A stretch of 64,000 nucleotides of DNA from Phascolomyces articulosus (lineage: Eukaryota; Mucoromycota; Mucoromycetes; Mucorales; Lichtheimiaceae). The stretch is taken from assembly GCA_025677815.1 (NCBI GenBank), contig JAIXMP010000004.1, positions 62,001-126,000 of the forward strand. Direction: 5' to 3'. Made by a program: the position numbers and the translations under genes. The notes beneath the pieces are model-generated. The model was not told the DNA's origin. It did not search any database and saw nothing but the letters and a program-made list of their open reading frames with translations. Below, piece by piece: positions 1-10,079 of this stretch. How positions within the stretch are numbered: position 1 is the first letter of the stretch; each line of letters opens with the position of its first letter.

Positions 1-2
1 TA

Positions 3-431
3 CATGATGGTCATCAACTTTTAATTCAACATATTCCTGCATTACTGCGAAAGTTAAGACGATTAGCATTATTGATTCGTTCTTTACCTGGTTATCGTTT
101 CTTTGGGTCCAGTTTATTAATCATTTATGATGGTCTGGATGCTTCGTGTCCTATTGATCTACGAATCATTGATTTTGCTCATTGTGTTACTTTAAAAGAA
201 ATGCAAACTAGGATTCAAGATATGAATTGGCCCCCGGAACGTCCAGATGGACCTGATCTTGGATACCTTTTAGGTATTCAGACTTTAATTGATTCTTTTG
301 AACAAATGTATCATTCTTATTCTGCATCATCATCACCATCATCACCTACTACTACTTCTTCCCCTACTCTTTCCAATACTACTACTACTACTACTACATC
401 CAATACTATTACTACTACTTCTTTTTCATAA
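3..431 (+). CDS. Inositol polyphosphate kinase family protein, C-terminal part
   Basis: The 5' end lies outside the window and the frame is open from base 3 to the TAA at 429-431. The visible 142 residues carry the C-terminal signatures of the IPK family (Ipk2/IP6K/Kcs1): FFGSSLLIIYDG, the nucleotide/metal-binding IDFAH and GPDLGYLLGIQTLI. The family's catalytic PxxxDxKxG motif would lie upstream and cannot be checked. These enzymes phosphorylate inositol phosphates, making inositol tetrakis-/pentakisphosphates or inositol pyrophosphates. Which subfamily this belongs to cannot be decided from the C-terminus. The last ~40 residues are a Ser/Thr/Pro tail encoded by ACT/TCA runs and are probably disordered. 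A canonical AATAAA polyadenylation hexamer lies at 648-653, about 220 bp after the stop. Confidence 0.85.
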   Translation, partial: HDGHQLLIQHIPALLRKLRRLALLIRSLPGYRFFGSSLLIIYDGLDASCPIDLRIIDFAHCVTLKEMQTRIQDMNWPPERPDGPDLGYLLGIQTLIDSFEQMYHSYSASSSPSSPTTTSSPTLSNTTTTTTTSNTITTTSFS

Positions 432-741
432 CACTATATACAAAAAAATACCCCCCATGCTTTCACACTCTTTTTTTATCTTTTCTTCTTCTTGTGATAT
501 ATTTTCTTTCATCCTTGTTCCCTCCCTCCCCCTTTTTTTTTATTTCTTCCTTTTCAAATGTACTTAATTTTTTCTTCTTTTAATCGTGTATCTATTTCTT
601 TTCCTCCTTTTTTTTTCCTTTCTTTCAATTGTTTTTTAATTTGTTTCAATAAAGTTTCACGTTGATTCATTTTTGACGATCATTCTTATTATATTATAAT
701 AAAAAAAGGACCATTAATCTTTCTTTCTGTCAAACAATATC
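432..741. other. Intergenic: T-rich 3' UTR with polyadenylation signal
   Basis: Pyrimidine-rich tract after the kinase stop codon with AATAAA at 648-653. It runs into the short promoter of the next plus-strand gene. No ORF worth naming. Confidence 0.6.
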
Positions 742-1269
742 ATGAGTTCTCAATCACAGAAACAAGATCAACGAGGAGAAAAAGATCAACAAGAACAAAG
801 CAACTTGTTGGATAAAGTTCAATCCTTGGATGATAATGAAGTTCGTAATCGTGTACAAGCTATCATTCATGATCGTAATCATCGATTTCAAGGTATATAT
901 ATATATATATATATTCATGAGAATAAAATGGTTAAAAGAAAAGTACTGATCAATAAGATAGAATCTGTCACTAAAATGTATGATATTTTACAACAAGTGG
1001 TCAACTTGATTCAACAATTTGCAACAGCACAAGATCAACTCATGTTACAAGAATTGGAAAATGAATTGGAAGGTATTCATATCATGGAATCACAACAAGG
1101 TTACTATTCTTTTATTTTTATGATGACTGATAGATAGTGTGGGTATTAATTCTATATATATATATATATAATAGAACGTTTACGTGATCAAATTGTTCGA
1201 TTTATCCGTGCCACTTCCTCTTCATTTCAAGAAATCTTTAATGAATCACCTACCCCACCCAACTTATAA
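742..1269 (+). CDS. Small coiled-coil protein, unrecognised (118 aa)
   Basis: Three exons, 742-892, 962-1072 and 1175-1269, joined by GT-AG introns of 69 and 102 bp, both holding AT microsatellites. The first intron is a multiple of three with no stop, so the frame reads through it, but splicing gives a cleaner protein. The product is 118 aa: a Gln/Asp/Glu-rich start, then long amphipathic helices (about residues 23-105) with motifs such as MYDILQQVVNLIQQF and LQELENELEERLRDQIVRF, and a short Pro-rich end. That composition suggests a coiled-coil subunit of a larger complex. I do not recognise the family and assign no function. Splice sites are inferred from frame continuity. Confidence 0.6.
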
Positions 1270-1454
1270 ATCATCTGTAGCAAGAAAAAAAAAATAATCA
1301 ACAACAGATGAAAATCCTACTTTATTTTCTCACTCTCACTTTCGACCTTGATGAAATTCCGTATATTGCATCCATCGTGTGTTATAATAAAAATAAATAA
1401 AAAAAGACTGTGATATGTAGATTATGTATATATAGCTTTGTAAAATAAAATAAA

Positions 1455-2183
1455 TTATTGTTGTGCTTCAAATTTCAAACGTGATTGTTCAAACAATAAT
1501 TCTTGTTGTCTTAATAATTCTTCTTCTGATATGCCTGTCTTTTCTAATCGTGAACTACGTTTATCTCGATCCTAGATATATACGTCATCCATGTATGAGT
1601 CAATAATACATCCAATTGACACACCCTAAATGCTCTTTTTTTAAAGATAGATATTTATATACCTTTTGTTGTTGTCGATGTTCTTTATACACTTCTTCTA
1701 CATCATCCACATATTCTTCAAATCCAAGTTCTTTTAATGCCGAAACAATATGTTCACCTGCAATGGTCTTTTTAGCTTCTCTATCCGCTATATCATTTGA
1801 TTCCGAAGCAATCAAATGTATAAATTCTATATGACGCGTACGTTGTTGTTATCTTGTTTAGTAGAAGATAAAAAAAATTACTTTCTTTTCTTTTTTTTTC
1901 CACTTCAAAAAGGGAGGGTTATCTTTATTACCAACGCATGAATCAATAAGTAAATCTCGAGCTTCTTTGGTACATACGATATCATTTGGCATCATTTCAC
2001 TAATGAGTTTGGCTACCGTTGCTATATATAATAACGAATATATATTAGAAAAAAAACAAGGGGGGGGAAAGTTATATGTTTCGTTTCTCTATTCAAAAAA
2101 AAGTAGAATCATCCATCTTTCTCACCTTTAGGAAGTGACAATTCATCGTCCCCCATGGAACCGGATCGTTCATTATCACTCAT
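1455..2183 (-). CDS. DR1: NC2-beta / Dr1 transcription repressor subunit
   Basis: Four exons on the minus strand (2183-2126, 2021-1932, 1826-1663, 1571-1455) with GT-AG introns, giving 142 aa. The N-terminus MSDNERSGSMGDDELSLPKA, then TVAKLISEMMPNDIVCTKEA, EFIHLIASESNDIADREA and KKTIAGEHIVSALKELGFEE, match the histone-fold core of negative cofactor 2 beta almost residue for residue. The C-terminus (RLEKTGISEEELLRQQQELL) is the family's Gln/Glu-rich tail. NC2-beta pairs with NC2-alpha through histone folds, binds TBP on DNA and blocks TFIIA/TFIIB entry, so it is a nuclear general regulator of Pol II. Length is slightly below the human protein because the polyQ tail is short. It is divergent from the Lsm12 gene, sharing a 1.2-kb upstream region. 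Confidence 0.95.
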
Positions 2184-3372
2184 TATTCACTCACAAATAC
2201 AAACAAAAGAGGAAATAATAGTAAAAAAAAATAATGAAAAGAAAAAAGAAAAAAGAGAGAGAGAGAGAGAAATCAAAGTTTCTATTTTGCTGCAATATGC
2301 AACCGTCGCATGATCAAAAATAAAATTATTTTATACCTCTGTCTTCTCTCTCTCCCTTTCACTTTCTTTCTTGTTTTTGATCCTAATATGTGATCAGCAG
2401 CAAATGTCATTGTGCTTCTTCCAGTGGTTATACACACTTTTAATTTATCCATGATGATGTATTTTATAGCTGAGGTAGAAGTAGTTGTACCTGTATTTCG
2501 GCCTACTTTGTTGGGGGAGGGGAGAACATAACCCATTTTAACATTTATGGATAAGGATGAGCCACACATACATAAAAAAAAGTTTAAAAATACTTCACAC
2601 ATTGATGAGCCACTGACATTGACTTGAATAATTATTTATTTTTCAACAACAAAAAAAAAAGGGGGGGGCATTTCATTGTGATCAAAAGTATATTCTTTAT
2701 GGTGGAGACGGATGAAAATAATATTAATTCATGATAGATAAATAGATCATGCTTAAATGTGGATCTGACCCTTTCATCTATATACTAAAAAAAAGTTCAA
2801 ATAATAACCAATCTATTATGATTCTTTATTGACAAACAAACAATTTTTTAAGTTACTTTCAATGCTATATTAATACTGATATATACCATCGTTCATTGCT
2901 TTTTTTTTGAGGAGGGGGGGAGAGTTAAATTGAATGGATTTCAAGATTCGTCCATAAGGATATGAAGAAATAATAAAGGATATGCTCTTAATAACAGAAT
3001 ACGAGTCATTCGTCGTTGCTAAGCAATTCTAATATCTAATACTCATGAAAAAAGAAAATAGAGAGAGAAAGAAGGGAGGGGGGAGGTCAATTTTGTGATG
3101 CTCAACGTGTGTTATGATATATCAGCTCAGCAACTATTCTTCTTTTACCCAAAAGTATACAAGGCGGGCTTGTGCTTTCCCTTTCAACAACGGAACTTGA
3201 GTTCTTATTATAAAAATACAGGTAAATCTATATACACCTCTATTCCCATCCATGCGAATGAGTTTTTTTTTTAAAAAATAAGAAAACACTATGAAATATA
3301 TATATATATATATATATCAATAAACTAAATCATATTTGGACTGGGTGGTTTTGATTCCATTGAATAAAAAAG
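2184..3372. promoter_or_regulatory. Shared upstream region between divergent Dr1 and Lsm12 genes
   Basis: A 1.2-kb AT-rich stretch between two divergent start codons, containing a GA microsatellite (about 2255-2272), several G7-G8 runs and an AT repeat at about 3296-3317 close to the Lsm12 start. No convincing ORF. The 106-codon frame on the minus strand is low complexity and I do not call it a gene. It presumably carries both promoters, but no specific element can be assigned. Confidence 0.4.
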
Positions 3373-4357
3373 ATGGAAAGCACTGGACGTCGAAAGTCGT
3401 CAACAGGTACACCTACACCAAAGAAAACTACAGAATGGCTTATTGGACGACGAATTAAGATCAAGACTGCTTCAAATGAAGAGATCCAAGGACGCATCTA
3501 TACTTATGATCGCATGACAAACAGCATTGCATTAGATATCCTTTTTATTATTATTATTATTATTATTATATACAATAGACGTGTATATGTCTATGCGTGT
3601 ATTACGATGTGGGAATATATTATATATATCAATATTCCATGGAAACAAGCAATTTTTTACTGACACAGTGATATTCAAATATATATATATATATAAATCT
3701 CCTTAACCCATAACGTTTTTAATACAGTGCACGCCTAATAATTCACAGCATAATAATCGAAAAGGACTTGCTTTCCGGATCATCAAAATTTCACATATCA
3801 AAGAAGTCCTATCGAATGAAGAAACCAGTGGTCACGATGCAACCAATTATTTACCCATTAATTATGTTCAAGTGGAACGATTGAGTCAACGTGAATCCAG
3901 TGGTGTGAAACATATGCGACAACGTGTTGCCAAGATGGGTGTTGGCGTCACAAAGGAAGCACAAGATATTTTTGATGCATTAAGCAAAACGTAAGAAAAA
4001 GAAGCTGGATTTGGATTTTTTTTTTATTAGAGTTGAGGATTTTGTGGGACTTTTTTTTTGGATTTTAATCATGGAAGATGGCATATATATTTTTCATTTT
4101 TTATGATAGATTGCCATGTCGTTGGTCCAATGATACCATTGTTGTATTGGATGAAGTCCTTATTCAAGCTCCTTATGGTATTGAAAATTGTAAAGCAAAC
4201 GCATCTTCTGCAGCATCTTTGGCCCGTGTAAAAAAAGTGGTAATGTATTATTCTCTATTATTATGTTTATTGAATCAATCCAATCCCTTTGATTATTAAA
4301 ACATATTTATTCTAGTTGGAAGGAGAACGAAGAAGGTTGGAGAAATCAAAGAAGTAG
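3373..4357 (+). CDS. LSM12: Lsm12-like RNA-associated protein; contains an AT-AC (U12-type) intron
   Basis: Four exons: 3373-3535, 3726-3990, 4110-4239, 4316-4357; product 199 aa. An N-terminal LSM fold (about residues 18-75: WLIGRRIKIKTASNEEIQGR) is followed by the Lsm12 anticodon-binding-like AD domain (about 95-185: MGVGVTKEAQDIFDALSKT, WSNDTIVVLDEVLIQAPYG, IENCKANASSAASLARVKKV). This matches the human LSM12 layout. The family is linked to RNA metabolism and to ataxin-2/Pbp1-type complexes. Introns 2 and 3 are ordinary GT-AG. Intron 1 (3536-3725) begins ATATCCTTTT, ends AC, and has a TCCTTAAC branch-site match at 3700-3707. The only in-frame join is G|AG (residue E55); AG at 3726-3727 as acceptor leads straight to a stop. 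See the finding on this intron. Confidence 0.93.
3536..3725 (+). other. U12-type AT-AC intron in LSM12
   Basis: The 5' splice site ATATCCTTTT fits the minor-spliceosome AT-AC consensus. TCCTTAAC at 3700-3707 matches eight of nine positions of the U12 branch consensus, and the branch A (3706) is 19 nt from the terminal AC. The interior has an ATT repeat and an AT repeat. There is no usable GT at the exon end. The 190-bp length is within the range of neighbouring introns. Confidence 0.88.
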
Positions 4358-4590
4358 AAAACAAATATATATAATTAATAAAAAAAAACAATATATATAT
4401 AAAAAGAGAGGTTGTTGTTGGATGGTTTGTACTCCAATTCTTCAGCAAAGCCACGTTTCACTTTTTTTTTTCTTAATATTGGTTCCTTTTTTTTAAAAAA
4501 AAATAATATAATATAACCTCACTTCTTTTTGTTCCTCTCTCTATTGACATCTTTAATCTTTTTTTATCCATATATTCATTGGGAAGGAAA

Positions 4591-5760
4591 ATGCTTGAAA
4601 AGTGGGACGATTCATTTGCAAAAAATCAACTTGAAAAATACGGTTGGAAAAATGGAGAAGGTTTAGGCAAAAATAAACATGGTAATGCCAAACATATTTC
4701 TGTCAAAGTAAAGAATGATACCAAAGGTGTAGGTAAAAACCAAGAACAATGGGATTTTGCTTGGTGGGATCATTTGTATAATAAAAGTGCTAGTTCAGTC
4801 AGTGTTGAAAAAGACACTGAAGCCAACGAGGTAAGTATCAATTATTTTGAACAAAAAAAAGGATAACGCAAATATGGATAATAACATATACATATGGTGT
4901 ATTAATTAGATTCGCATTGCAACAAAGAAAAAAAGTGAAAATCGTAAATCGGAAACGGGTATTCTTAGTACATATCGACCTACAGCTCAAGGAAAAAGTT
5001 CGAAAAAACAACAACCAGAACAAGAAGAATCGTCTTCTTCTTCCATGGCAGCCATGGCTGATCAAGCTAACTTGATGGATTCAGTGAAAAGTGTTCATTC
5101 GACCATGGCACAAACGATTGCTCGATCGTCTCTTTATGGTGGTTTTGTCAAGAGTTCATCCACTCTTCTTCCGTAAGTATATATTTTCTGTTCGAAATTG
5201 AGAAAGAAGAGTGAAGTATATGATCGTTTTGATTTTACACATTTTTAAAAAAAATAACACAAAATATGGCATATCTTAGATCATCCGAAACATCTACACC
5301 TAAATCAACCTCCTCTAGTAACACAAACTCGGACGAAGAAGAAGACAATAACAATGAGGATTCAGACGATGATGATGGAAAGGATTATTCTATCAAGATG
5401 ACCGATGCTGAATTATTTGCTGCATGTGAAGGACGTACAGCTCGTAAAGGTGGTCTTGGTTTAGTCGAACAAAAGGGAAAATACGCTCGTGTTATGCAAG
5501 ATTATCTTGCTCATTCAAACAAAGATGATGAATCATCCAATGTCACTGCTACTACTACGATTAAACGAAAACGTGAAGAACAAGAGGATGGTGATGCATC
5601 ATGCAAGGTGGAGAAAAAGAAAAATAAGAGTAAAGAGAAAAAGGAAAAGAAAGAAAAGAAAAACAAGGAGAAAAAAGAGAAAAAGGAAAAGAGCAAAAAG
5701 AAAGATAAAGAAGAAAAGAAAGATAAAAAGAAAAAGAGTAAAAAAGAAAAGAAAGCATAG
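4591..5760 (+). CDS. GPATCH4: G-patch domain protein, GPATCH4-like nucleolar protein
   Basis: Exons 4591-4830, 4910-5172 and 5280-5760 give 327 aa. I start at the ATG at 4591; the TTG-initiated extension 12 bp upstream has no support. A G-patch lies at about residues 10-55 (YGWKNGEGLGKNKHGNAKHI) with the following KVKNDTKGVGKN and WWDHLYNKSAS, typical of GPATCH4. Later MTDAELFAACEGRTARKG matches the conserved second GPATCH4 motif (LTDEMLLQACEGRTAHK in human). The last ~60 residues are a Lys/Glu basic tail (KKEKKEKKEKK-type), a usual nucleolar-targeting feature. G-patch proteins activate DEAH-box RNA helicases; for this protein a role in nucleolar rRNA modification or processing is inferred from family membership. 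Confidence 0.9.
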
Positions 5761-5997
5761 ATAAGTAATTATAGACGATTCCCCCCCACCCGTACCTTGG
5801 CATTTACATAATTCAAATTCATTTACACGCATTTCAAACATCATTTTTATTATTAAAAAAAATTCCTGCATATTCCCCCATTTCATTATTATTATCATTT
5901 TCTTTACAAATATAATTGTTTATTTATTTTTTTAATGTATAATACAAAAGTAATAGTTAAAAGAAGAAAGAAAGAAAAAGAGTGTTATTATCATTAA

Positions 5998-7218
5998 TTA
6001 TTTATTTCTAGCACATCCAGCACAACACCAAGTGAATAATCGCCATATCACTGATATACCCGCTAATACCGTAATACCTACACCTGCCCATAATAAGGCT
6101 TGATGAAGTGTATTATTACATAAAACAGTACAATTACTAAGTGTTTGTTCTGAACTACCACCACATTCATTATTACATCGATCTTGTACAATTTTGGAAG
6201 CAATCATCATAGCAATACCACCTGCCAAAATGGCGATTGAAAACAACATCCAAAAGAAGGAACAACACGTCAAAGCTGGATTATAACAACAACAAGCATT
6301 TCGTAAACCACGTCCATCTTCTTCATCTTTGATTGTGGGTCGTTGATATGAAGGTTTTTCATCTTCAGGAGCAGGTCGAGGTCCTCCTAAAATAGGTTGT
6401 TGTTGTGGTGATGGTGTGGATTCTACTCTTTGTTTCTTTTTAAACCATCCAAATCCTCCACCACCACCTCCTCCATTATGATTACGTTTTGATTTATCTT
6501 GTTGTTGATCACTTGTTTGTTCATTATTATTATCGTTCGTGTTGTTGTTATTGCTGTTACTACTACTATGGTTGTTATTGTTATTATTGACAGCAGCAGG
6601 TTCCGTTTTTGGAATGATCGGAGTATTGGGTGATGTGGGTCCATCCAAATCTTCAGTATAATAATTGGTATTGGGATGTGGATAATAAGTAGATGGGTCG
6701 TTTTGTTGATGTTGATAAGAGGTGGTGGCGGTAGTAGATGGATGGTTATACACAGGATCATAAGAAGCACGATGATCAAAAGAAGCTTGGGGATGAGGAT
6801 CATAACCAGCACCAGGATCATAAGATGCACGATGAGGATCGTAAGCTGTGGTGGCAATACCTCCAGCAGCAATAGCGGCAGTGGCACTATGATCATAAGA
6901 AGCGCGATGGTGATCATATTGAGATGGAGGAGGGAAATATTCTTGTTGTTGTACTACAGGTAAAGGTTGTGATGAATGACTATAAGCCGATGTAGTAGGC
7001 CATGGATGTTCTTGTTCTTGTGGAAAATAACCTGTCTGTGGTTGATGAACGACAGGTGTAGCATAAAATGTGGTTGCTGCAGCAGTGACATTCACGGCGG
7101 GAGGTGTTCCATTAGATGAGGCTGCCATAGGGATATATGATTCTGGAGGTGGAGGTGGAGTTGGGTATTGTCCAGCAAATGGATCTCCATGTGTATCATT
7201 TTTATTATTATTACTCAT
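5998..7218 (-). CDS. Proline/tyrosine-rich protein with two C-terminal membrane segments
   Basis: Single exon, 406 aa from the ATG at 7218 (MSNNNKNDTHGDPF). The frame stays open to 7440, but that extension is a poly-Phe run from a T-rich leader, so I do not use it. Residues ~10-190 are Pro/His/Tyr/Gln-rich with a degenerate short repeat (HHRASYDHS, DPHRASYDPGAGYDP, DHRASYDP). Next comes an Asn/Ser tract and a basic patch (GGGGGGGFGWFKKKQR). The C-terminus has a cysteine cluster (NACCCYNPALTCCSFF), a first TM helix (~318-345), a short loop with several Cys and NCT/NNT glycosylation sequons, a second TM helix (~373-397) and a Cys-rich end. The layout suggests a long cytosolic disordered arm anchored by a helical hairpin. 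I do not recognise the family. Confidence 0.75.
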   Translation of the reverse strand: MSNNNKNDTHGDPFAGQYPTPPPPPESYIPMAASSNGTPPAVNVTAAATTFYATPVVHQPQTGYFPQEQEHPWPTTSAYSHSSQPLPVVQQQEYFPPPSQYDHHRASYDHSATAAIAAGGIATTAYDPHRASYDPGAGYDPHPQASFDHRASYDPVYNHPSTTATTSYQHQQNDPSTYYPHPNTNYYTEDLDGPTSPNTPIIPKTEPAAVNNNNNNHSSSNSNNNNTNDNNNEQTSDQQQDKSKRNHNGGGGGGGFGWFKKKQRVESTPSPQQQPILGGPRPAPEDEKPSYQRPTIKDEEDGRGLRNACCCYNPALTCCSFFWMLFSIAILAGGIAMMIASKIVQDRCNNECGGSSEQTLSNCTVLCNNTLHQALLWAGVGITVLAGISVIWRLFTWCCAGCARNK

Positions 7219-8016
7219 TTTGTTATTATTGTTTGTTTTTTGATAGGTAACGAACAAGGTTTTCTTTCTTGGATAGTTGTGGAAGAAAAAAAAAAAGTTA
7301 AAAGAAGAAAGAAGTTTAAAAAAAATGATAAATCTCAAGTGAGAATTTGGAAAGAGTAAAAAAAAAAAAATACAAAAATAACAAAAAAAAAAAACAGAGT
7401 TGCCAAGATTCACGTTATTAAAGTCATCCATCCTCATCATTCATCATATCAAGTAACATCAATCCTTGGCTTAACATAAACTCATCGCACAAAAGAAAGC
7501 TCAGCCCGCTTCCGATCCATAACAAAAAAAAACATGGATCCAAGTTTAGAACAGGTCTAAAAATAATTTAAACAAACAAGCCCGATTCCGGAAGATCCGT
7601 TTATGCTTTATAAAAAAAAAAGTAAACTTTGTTTTTTTTTTTGTGTTTAAGTATGTGTCTGTGTATACAAAAAAAAAGTGGTATATTGTTGTTGTTGTTC
7701 TTTAAACTAAAAAGATGAATTTGTGATTTGAGTGAGTGAGTGTGTGTGCAAAGGTGACTAAGTGTTGTTGGATGAACGAAAAGGAAAATATATATATATA
7801 TATGAAAAAAAAACAAACAAAGAAGCTGGATGGGATGGGATGGGATGAAAACAAAGAAAAGATATAAAAGGGTAACAGAGAGGTAAGTTAGTAAGTTAGT
7901 TTTGTTTTAGAGATCATGAAAAATAAAAAAATGGTGTGTAATAATAATAGTAATAGGAATGAAAAGGAGGATGGATAGAATGAATAAGGGTAATGATGAC
8001 GAAGAAGAAGTATTTT
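7219..8016. other. Intergenic between two minus-strand genes
   Basis: 800 bp holding the 5' region of the Pro/Tyr-rich gene and the 3' region of the Cdh1 gene. It has long A runs, a TGTG/GTGA-rich stretch near 7735-7755 and an AT repeat near 7790. No credible ORF. Confidence 0.4.
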
Positions 8017-10079
8017 CTACCGAAGACATTCACGTCGATCTTCTGGTTCACGTCGAATGACTTCAGCTGTGGAAAACACATCCCAAAAACGTAAAGTTTC
8101 ATCACCCGCGCCAGTGACCACAGTACTACCATCGTGGCTAAGAGACATGTATAAAACACGACTAGAATGACCCGAAAGTGTTGCTACGCGTTGCATATTA
8201 TTGGCGCGCCATACAATGACTTGATTGGAAGAGCTATCTGAATTACTGGCATATCCATGCGTACTTACAATTTCGTTGGTCTTTTTAGACCAGGCTACAT
8301 TACATACTTGAGATCCTGTATCATGAGATGAAATGGCTGCACCAGAGATAGCATTCCAAAACTTGATCGTTTTATCAGCCGTACCACCTCCACTTGCTAA
8401 CATCCCTCGTGTATGTGGACTCCATCCTATGGCTTTTACAGCTGCCGTATGGTCTCTAAACTTCCATAATAAATTGTCTTGATGAGAATTCCATATCAAC
8501 AAGTTATTGTCGTTGCCTCCAGAGGCAAGCATCGTTCCTTCTTCATTCCATTTCAATCCGCACACTTCTTGTACGTGTTCATTCAGTTCCCGAAAATATT
8601 GGTTTGGTGATCGTACATCGCGATGGTATATTTTATGATCTCGGCTTCCAGACGTTAGAATATTGGAACTCCATGCAAGGGCACCTGGTTTTAATTATAT
8701 ATATATATATTGTTATTATTAAATATATATATTTCTAATTGTATTTTGTTTGTTTGTTGGTAAAGATAATAATTTACCTGTGCGTTGTGTATGACCCGTC
8801 CATGTTCGTATACGTCTGGAAGTTTCTGTATCCCATAATAAAACACTTCCTTTATTTGTTCCAATCGCTAAATGGGATCCTTGTTTGGCCCAACTGACAG
8901 ATGATATGGCATCGTTCACAAAATCACATAATTTAGTGACTCTACTTGTATTTGCATTCCAAAGATAGACGCATGATCCCAATCCCACGGCTAAACAATC
9001 GTTATTTCCCCAATCCACCAAATTTAGATAAAAGTCATCCTATAGAGAGGTTGATGATCCATGAATCCAGTCAGTAAAATTCCCAATTTTTTTTTAAAAA
9101 AAACTCGTCATGAACTTGTATCATTTATTCTTTCTCCTTTTTATACATATATATTTTTTTTCGTTTACCTGAAGTTCAGGTGCATCAAGAATTTTAATCG
9201 CTGTTCGACTTATATGACGTGCAGGTCGATGAGGAGCAGATAGAATACGAAGCCCTGCATCTCCAAATCGAGAGGGTTGATATCTTGGGCCAAGGGAAGG
9301 TTCCAAGGAAGGTGAAGGGGATCGTCTAAAATGATGTGAATTGCTATAATGAAAGACTCGACGTGGTTGACGTACTCCATCTGGCATGGTATATTCATCC
9401 GCTGCTGATGTATCTCCCATGATTTCTGCACGGAAAAATGCACTAAGTCGTCGTTGTCGATGGCCTATTTTTTATTTATTTATTTTTGTCGTCAGTTTTA
9501 TTTTACTTTGTTAACGACTTTGTTTTTCTTTTCTTCCACCCTCCCTCCTCCTCCCAATTTTTGCTTTTTTTTTAACGTACGTGTTTCGGAATGATATTCG
9601 GGGTCTGCGTAAGGATTCCTTGATCCTGAGCTAGGTGAATCTAATAAATGGTAATCTCGTACAAAGTTATGTTCATCGCGTAAGGGTATAAATCTAAATT
9701 TAAAATTTAAAATTTAGTATTAATAATGGAGGAAAAATCGCGTCTGACTTCCCTTCCCCTCACCATGGGACTCGTTTTATGTCCATTAGAATACATACCT
9801 GTCACCATAAATCTGTTGTCGCCGTCGGCCATAAGGAGAAGGTGGGAAAAAGGCATCAAGGTCTGGATATTCAGGTGTTTCACCAAGATCAGTTATTGGT
9901 GGAGTTCGAGGACTGGGTAGTAATGTTGGATCGTCGCGGATCTGATCCGTTGAGCTCAAGCCATCGGTAGAAGAACCTGTTGTATTCGGATTCTCTTCTG
10001 ACTCATTCCCAGACCTCGTCGTTGTTTCCAATTTGGCTCTTGAGGCGGATCGTAACTTTGACTTGTATGTGGTACTCAT
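8017..10079 (-). CDS. CDH1: Cdh1/Fizzy-related activator of the anaphase-promoting complex
   Basis: Five minus-strand exons (10079-9799, 9693-9581, 9464-9169, 9039-8778, 8684-8017) give 539 aa. The C-box GDRFIPLRD falls at residues ~92-100 and is built across intron 1. The C-terminal half is a seven-bladed WD40 propeller with near-identity to FZR1/Cdh1 in CGLKWNEEGTMLASGGNDNN, AIGWSPHTRGMLASGGGTAD, DTGSQVCNVAWSKKTNEIVS and VVTGAGDETLRFWDVF; the last wording marks it as Cdh1 rather than Cdc20. Cdh1 recruits D-box/KEN substrates to the APC/C ubiquitin ligase in late mitosis and G1. The protein ends RRECLR, so the usual terminal Ile-Arg tail is Leu-Arg. The N-terminal 90 residues are Ser/Thr/Pro-rich, as expected for a CDK-regulated arm. 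Confidence 0.94.

Noticed and set aside
2282..2602. 106-codon minus-strand ORF between Dr1 and Lsm12
   Set aside because: Composition follows the AT/GA-rich DNA, no domain, and it lies in the promoter region of two divergent genes.
5489..5898. Several overlapping 60-100-codon frames on both strands over the GPATCH4 Lys/Glu tail
   Set aside because: They are shadow frames of the AAG/GAA-rich tail of the real gene; repetitive codons keep all frames open.
7219..7440. N-terminal extension of the Pro/Tyr-rich membrane protein to the ATG at 7440
   Set aside because: The added residues are mostly Phe from a T-rich leader. The ATG at 7218 starts sequence of normal composition.
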